DNA from: an uncultured bacterium
Lineage (GTDB): Bacteria; Bdellovibrionota_C; UBA2361; SZUA-149; CALKYB01
Reading direction: 5' to 3'
NCBI GenBank assembly: GCA_938022485.1
Contig: CALIEE010000282.1
Location: 1-10,144, forward strand
Length of the DNA stretch: 10,144 nt
Positions 6,491-10,144 of this stretch are shown here, one piece after another. How positions within the stretch are numbered: the first letter of the stretch is position 1; the number at the start of each line of letters is the position of its first letter. The notes beneath the pieces are model-generated. The model had not been told where the DNA came from, did not search any database, and worked only from the letters and a program-made list of their open reading frames with translations. The position numbers and the translations under genes are program-made.

Positions 6491-7102
6491 CTAGGCAGCT
6501 GCTTCTGCTGGATTACTACCTAGGTCCTTCCTTACGGCTTCGAAAATTCTAAGTGGTGGAATGTTTGGAAATTCTACAGACTTATCTGCCAAATGCATTT
6601 GCTCAGCTAAGTAATCGTCCAGCTTCTTTCCTTTCCAAGTTATTGGCGGATAAAATTGGTATATTATGAATTTGCCATCTTTTTTGAGAATGTTGTTAGC
6701 TTCACGGATTATCCTTTTTCTGAGCTCGTCATCAAACATTGCAAAAGGTACTCCAGATACAATAGCATCTACTTCTCCTGCTCCATGTTCTTTTAGGATT
6801 TCGCCTGCGTTTGTAACGGAGTCTTCAACTAAAGAAAATCTTGGGTCTTCTAAAGCAGGATCTTTTTTTAGGGTTTCAACAAAGGCACCATTTTTTTCAA
6901 TGGCAATCAATCGAGCATCAGGGTTCATCTTGGACAGCATGTACCTGGTGAAGCAACCACCACCTGGACCGAATTCGACCAATGTCTTCGCTGTCCTGAA
7001 GTTGATCCTTTCACAAACTCGTTTAATACAAACTTGAGATGTTGGTGTGACTGAACCCACATCCTTGTCGAGGAAAAAATTCTTGATGTAGTTGATAGAC
7101 AT
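6491..7102 (-). CDS. SAM-dependent methyltransferase, phospholipid N-methyltransferase-like
   Basis: The 203-residue protein has a class I methyltransferase fold. Motif I is VEFGPGGGCF (42-51), motif II is the acidic residue in IAIEKN (66-71), and VDAIVSGVPF (111-120) occupies motif IV. NILKKDGKFIIYQF (about 137-150) is the post-motif strand. The N-terminal FFLDKDVGSVTPTSQ (9-23) and the SGVPF box resemble PmtA-type phosphatidylethanolamine N-methyltransferases, whose members make methylated PE or phosphatidylcholine at the inner membrane. The fold also overlaps with RsmA/KsgA-like rRNA dimethyltransferases, but the length and SGVPF (rather than NLPY) speak against those. AAGGG lies about 10 bases upstream of the ATG. 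Substrate is inferred from resemblance. Confidence 0.75.
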   Translation of the reverse strand: MSINYIKNFFLDKDVGSVTPTSQVCIKRVCERINFRTAKTLVEFGPGGGCFTRYMLSKMNPDARLIAIEKNGAFVETLKKDPALEDPRFSLVEDSVTNAGEILKEHGAGEVDAIVSGVPFAMFDDELRKRIIREANNILKKDGKFIIYQFYPPITWKGKKLDDYLAEQMHLADKSVEFPNIPPLRIFEAVRKDLGSNPAEAAA

Positions 7103-7347
7103 TGAGAACGAGCCCTTGAATTTCCAAAGTAAAGAGACCAGAGGTAGCTATAACCCCGTAACAGCAGAGGGTTTTGTAGTATCAAAGGCTCAACAGGTCA
7201 ACATTCTTCAACATATGTGGTCTCAAGGAAGACGCATTTCTGGGCAAATATCAGTCTATGTGCTAAAAATCGCCCGCAAAAGTTAGGTGGAGCTCACTTG
7301 AAGGGGTTGCCATTCAATTTAATTTATATGCCAGAGGATTAGCTTAA

Positions 7348-8592
7348 ATGTCCGGTAAAACACATCCTTTTTCAGCCAAGCAACTTGAAGAGATCTGTGC
7401 GAGTCACCCGACTCCTTTTCATATTTATGATGAGAATGGAATCATTAGTAATGCCCGGAAGCTTACCGGGGCGTTTTCTTGGAATGAGGGGTTCAAGGAA
7501 TACTTTGCTGTGAAAGCTACCCCAACTCCCGCAATACTCAAGATTTTAGCTGAAGAAGGATTGGGAATGGACTGTAGTTCTGAGGCCGAGCTTATTCTCT
7601 CCTCTCGCTGTGGCGTGGAGGGAGAGGGAATCATGTTTACGTCCAATGATACTCCTATTAAGGAATACAAAAGTGCAATTGATATGGGAGCAATCATCAA
7701 TTTAGATGATATCAGTCACATTTCTTATCTTGATGATAACTTAGGTTTGCCAGAGCTAGTTTGCTTCAGGTTTAACCCAGGACCTGAAAGAACAGGTAAC
7801 GTTATTATTGGAGACCCTAAAGAAGCTAAGTACGGCTTTACGCGTGAGCAACTTTTTGAGGGTTACAAAGCTTGCAAAGAGAAGGGAGTTAAAAGGTTTG
7901 GTTTGCACACTATGGTGGCTTCTAATGAATTGGACGAAAGTTTTTTTGTAGAAACTGCCAGAATGCTTTTTGACTTAGTTGTCGAAATTTCTAAAGAACT
8001 AGATATAAAAATAGAGTTTGTAAACTTGGGCGGAGGAATCGGGATTCCATACCGTCCGGGTGAGGAGGCGGTTAACTATCAGGTTATTTCTGATGGAGTG
8101 CGAGAGCTTTACGAGTCTACGATTAAGCCAGCTGGCTTAGATCCCATGAAGATTTTTCTTGAATGCGGCCGTGTGATTACTGGGCCATACGGTTATCTTG
8201 TCTCAAGAGTTCTTCATAAAAAGGAAATATATAAGAACTATGTCGGTCTTGATGCCTGCATGGCTAATTTAATGAGACCTGGTATGTACGATGCCTACCA
8301 TCATATTTCGGTGGTTGGTAAAGAAGACCAGGAAAAATCCCATACGTATGATGTAACAGGCTCGCTTTGTGAAAATAACGACAAGTTTGCAATTGATCGC
8401 GAGCTTCCCGAAACGAGTATTGGAGACCTAGTGGTCATTCACGATTCTGGAGCTCATGGTCATTCTATGGGCTTTAACTACAACGGAAAGCTTCGTTCTG
8501 CTGAGCTGCTCCTCAAGTCTGGTGGACAAGTCCAGCAGATTCGAAGAGCTGAAACTTATGAAGATCTTTTTAGGACTATCGAGGGTTTTTAA
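7348..8592 (+). CDS. lysA: Diaminopimelate decarboxylase family enzyme (PLP fold type III)
   Basis: The 414-residue protein decarboxylates meso-diaminopimelate to L-lysine, the last step of lysine synthesis. K56 in EYFAVKATP forms the PLP Schiff base. VNLGGGIGIPY (225-235) and ECGR (272-275) bind the PLP phosphate. SLCENNDKF (339-347) carries the catalytic Cys341, and GDLVVIHDSGAHGHSMGFNYNG-type sequence near the C-terminus is the second-subunit contact. The wording of the motifs (DCSSEAEL, MFTSNDTP, YGFTREQL, ANLMRPGMYDAYHHI) matches the divergent LysA branch seen in Bacteroidetes and others rather than the E. coli type, which has EPGR. AGAGG at 7333-7337 is about 10 bases before the ATG. 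No other dap gene is nearby. A related decarboxylase specificity is possible but less likely. Confidence 0.88.
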   Translation: MSGKTHPFSAKQLEEICASHPTPFHIYDENGIISNARKLTGAFSWNEGFKEYFAVKATPTPAILKILAEEGLGMDCSSEAELILSSRCGVEGEGIMFTSNDTPIKEYKSAIDMGAIINLDDISHISYLDDNLGLPELVCFRFNPGPERTGNVIIGDPKEAKYGFTREQLFEGYKACKEKGVKRFGLHTMVASNELDESFFVETARMLFDLVVEISKELDIKIEFVNLGGGIGIPYRPGEEAVNYQVISDGVRELYESTIKPAGLDPMKIFLECGRVITGPYGYLVSRVLHKKEIYKNYVGLDACMANLMRPGMYDAYHHISVVGKEDQEKSHTYDVTGSLCENNDKFAIDRELPETSIGDLVVIHDSGAHGHSMGFNYNGKLRSAELLLKSGGQVQQIRRAETYEDLFRTIEGF

Positions 8593-9366
8593 CTAGGGCT
8601 TGAAAGAGTTTTTTAGTTCGCGAATTACTCTCATCCTTTCGCTTTGTTCAGATAGTTCTGATCCGGAGACTGAATCTATACTATTCGAGATACTTTTTTC
8701 AGATAATCTCAGAAAAGGATTAATTTTAAGTTCTTTGCTCAGCAAAGTCGGAGTAGAGTTTTTAATGCTTTTCAGCCTAGTCATTTCTTTCCTAATCTCT
8801 TGATTTTCTGGTTCGATACTTTGGGCAAAAAGTAAATTGGACATAGTATACTCATGTCCAAAATAGATTTCAGTGTTCTTTTCTATACAACTAATTTTAT
8901 CTAAGGCTTCGCACATATCTTCTGGGGTGCCATGAAAAAACCTGCCACAGCCCCCAGAAAACAAAGTGTCTCCAGAGAATAAAAATTGCTTGTTTTTAGA
9001 TTTTACCAAAAAACAAATATCTGAGTCAGAGTGACAAACTGTATGTATCGACTTTACAGTAACTTCCCCGAGTTTGGTTTCTTGGCCATCAGTCATAGCT
9101 TCCAGACCCTTGAACTTAGAACTTAGATTCGAATGGCCAAAAACTTTGGCTTTAGGAAAGGCTTTTCGGATAGCTTTTAGACCTGAGACATGATCGCTAT
9201 GTCCATGAGTTAAAAAAATACTATCAAGAACTAAATTATTTTTACTTAGCTCGTCGAGGATAGGGCTACTTTCTGAAGCATCGAACAAGAATGCCGTATT
9301 GCTTTCTACGAAGGGGAGTAAGTAGCAATAGTTATCCTCTAAACAAGGAACGGTAATCGGGTTCAT
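8593..9366 (-). CDS. gloB: Hydroxyacylglutathione hydrolase (glyoxalase II)
   Basis: The 257-residue metallo-beta-lactamase-fold enzyme hydrolyses S-lactoylglutathione to D-lactate and glutathione, the second step of methylglyoxal detoxification in the cytoplasm. Metal ligands are visible in THGHSDH (53-59), H112, D133 of the signature SGDTLFSGGCGRFF (131-144) and H171 of FGHEYTMSNLLFA (169-181). DNYCYLL (11-17) and INPFLRL near the C-terminus also fit the GloB family, whose usual length is about 250-260. One difference is that the usual TPxHTxGH segment reads TVCHSDSD, keeping the metal His but losing the following Gly-His. It lies 7 bases after grxC and is almost certainly co-transcribed with it; both use glutathione. 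Its stop codon directly abuts that of lysA. Confidence 0.94.
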   Translation of the reverse strand: MNPITVPCLEDNYCYLLPFVESNTAFLFDASESSPILDELSKNNLVLDSIFLTHGHSDHVSGLKAIRKAFPKAKVFGHSNLSSKFKGLEAMTDGQETKLGEVTVKSIHTVCHSDSDICFLVKSKNKQFLFSGDTLFSGGCGRFFHGTPEDMCEALDKISCIEKNTEIYFGHEYTMSNLLFAQSIEPENQEIRKEMTRLKSIKNSTPTLLSKELKINPFLRLSEKSISNSIDSVSGSELSEQSERMRVIRELKNSFKP

Positions 9367-9373
9367 TTACCGG

Positions 9374-9628
9374 TTATCGAGCCAGCAGAGCATCTAGTTC
9401 GCCTTTTTCATCTAGGGCCAGGGTGTCGTCGCAGCCACCGATCAGTTTCCCGTCAATGAAGACTTGAGGGACTGTTCTCAAGCCAGTCTTTTCTTTCAGT
9501 GCCGCAAGCTCTTCAGGCTTTCCCTGCAGGTCGATCTCTTCAAACTTTACGCCTTTGGATTGAAAAAAATCTTTAACCCTTACACAGTAAGGACAGGTTG
9601 TTTTGGTGTATATCTTGACTTCGGCCAT
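9374..9628 (-). CDS. grxC: Glutaredoxin 3
   Basis: The 84-residue protein has the family's normal length. The dithiol active site is TCPYC (11-15), with the cis-proline loop TVP (52-54) and the glutathione-binding GGCDD (64-68). It reduces protein disulfides and mixed glutathione disulfides using glutathione in the cytoplasm. GGGAG lies 7 bases before the ATG. It is the first gene of a grxC-gloB unit. An operator-like inverted repeat lies 28 bases upstream of its start. Confidence 0.96.
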   Translation of the reverse strand: MAEVKIYTKTTCPYCVRVKDFFQSKGVKFEEIDLQGKPEELAALKEKTGLRTVPQVFIDGKLIGGCDDTLALDEKGELDALLAR

Positions 9629-9655
9629 GAGCTAGCTCCCTAATAGTGTTTTCTT

Positions 9656-9674
9656 GTTATGTTTACTGCATAAC
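9656..9674. promoter_or_regulatory. Operator-like inverted repeat upstream of grxC
   Basis: GTTATG (9656-9661) and CATAAC (9669-9674) are perfect 6-bp arms separated by 7 bases. The site lies 28 bases before the grxC start, in a region where the promoter is expected. No regulator can be assigned and short inverted repeats of this size can arise by chance. Confidence 0.3.
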
Positions 9675-9718
9675 TTAAAATGCATAAAAAGTCTCGTTGA
9701 AGGCAATTTCTTAGGCGT

Positions 9719-9727
9719 TTATCCACA
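9719..9727 (+). other. Consensus DnaA-box sequence
   Basis: TTATCCACA is an exact match to the consensus DnaA-binding 9-mer. It lies in the 237-base gap between grxC (minus) and the lipoprotein gene (plus). No second box, AT-rich unwinding element or dnaA/dnaN/gidA gene is nearby, so this is not evidence of an origin. It could act as a DnaA-responsive site or be a chance match. Confidence 0.3.
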
Positions 9728-9865
9728 GGTGGTGAGTTGGATTACTGGATTTAGGCAAAACACAGCTCTAGCCGTGACTAAATCATCAGTCTTTTGGCTG
9801 GACATAGCTCCTATCCTGCTGCTAGGACATACATTGGTTCAACCCTCTTTTTGAGTGCTTAAGTG

Positions 9866-10144
9866 ATGGTTAAAAAATCTGCCTTTGCCCTAGTTTCACT
9901 ATTAGTTTTAACAGCCTGTTCAACCTCTGGTTCTCAGGTTTACCTAGACTCTGGCTCCGTTACTTTATCTCAAGCCGTGCCGGGTAAGATTCAAGCCCCC
10001 GCGACCTTGGTAGGCTTCCTGCCTTCTGTTCCTGTGGGTAGTGAATTTAGTGATGGAGGTTCGGTTTCTGTGAAGGGGAAAGTTCCTGTAACCAAGTCAG
10101 TGGTTAAGGCTCCACTAATTGGTTATTTCGGTGGAGAAAAAACT
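9866..10144 (+). CDS. Lipoprotein of unknown function (partial, C-terminus beyond window)
   Basis: The first 93 codons are present without a stop before the right edge. The N-terminus MVKKSAFALVSLLVLTAC followed by S is a textbook lipoprotein signal with lipobox LTAC and lipidated Cys18; the following Ser favours the outer membrane by the E. coli sorting rule. The rest is Val/Ser/Gly/Pro-rich with probable beta strands (for example SVSVKGKVPVTKSVV). ATG 9866 is preceded directly by an in-frame GTG at 9863, so the start could be one codon earlier; no clear SD is visible. No family recognised. Confidence 0.75.
   Translation, partial: MVKKSAFALVSLLVLTACSTSGSQVYLDSGSVTLSQAVPGKIQAPATLVGFLPSVPVGSEFSDGGSVSVKGKVPVTKSVVKAPLIGYFGGEKT

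Noticed and set aside
6666..7037. Plus-strand 123-codon open frame
   Set aside because: Antisense shadow of the methyltransferase gene.
9719..9727. Replication origin
   Set aside because: Only one DnaA box, no AT-rich unwinding tract and no origin-associated genes.
9654..9854. Plus-strand 66-codon open frame upstream of the last lipoprotein
   Set aside because: No SD, overlaps the grxC promoter region and the DnaA box, and the composition looks non-coding.

Overview
The window looks like chromosomal DNA of a didermic (Gram-negative) bacterium of moderately low G+C (roughly low forties percent by eye). Evidence for this is two lipoproteins with clear lipoboxes, a glutaredoxin 3 and glyoxalase II pair, a PqiA-type membrane protein and a YjgR/DUF853 HerA-like ATPase. 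The combination fits Proteobacteria in the broad sense, including Bdellovibrionota/Oligoflexia-type lineages, but the sequence alone does not fix the taxon. No rRNA, tRNA, CRISPR array, transposase or phage gene was seen.

Layout, left to right. (1) Bases 1-944, minus strand: most of an SO_0444-type Cu/Zn efflux permease, truncated by the left window edge, with a TTG start. A 9-bp tandem repeat (992-1027) lies in its upstream region. (2) 1077-2160, plus strand: a two-gene unit of an exported C2-like protein and a single-module PqiA/LetA-like membrane protein, linked by an SD that overlaps the first stop codon. (3) 2161-2821: 661 bases without a credible gene. It holds a set of overlapping, mutually exclusive hairpins (2302-2367) and then a hairpin-dense repeat-like element (about 2365-2730) with three copies of a 12-mer. 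(4) 2822-5348, plus strand: a Lys/Ala-rich lipoprotein followed 25 bases later by the HerA-like ATPase. (5) 5351-6187, minus strand: an MscS mechanosensitive channel. (6) 6327-6482, plus strand: a 51-residue single-span membrane microprotein. (7) 6491-7102, minus strand: a SAM-dependent methyltransferase resembling phospholipid N-methyltransferases. (8) 7348-8592, plus strand: a diaminopimelate decarboxylase-family enzyme. (9) 8593-9628, minus strand: a grxC-gloB operon. (10) 9866 to the right edge, plus strand: the start of an unidentified lipoprotein.

Most genes are housekeeping or stress related: metal export, osmotic protection, lysine/peptidoglycan precursor supply, methylglyoxal detoxification and thiol redox. 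Three convergent pairs meet with 2, 8 and 0 bases between stop codons, leaving no room for dedicated terminators. The parts most worth a second look are the structured gene-free stretch at 2161-2821, the C2-like/PqiA pair, the lipoprotein/HerA-like pair and the microprotein at 6327. I did not find convincing evidence of a complete new defence or mobile system.
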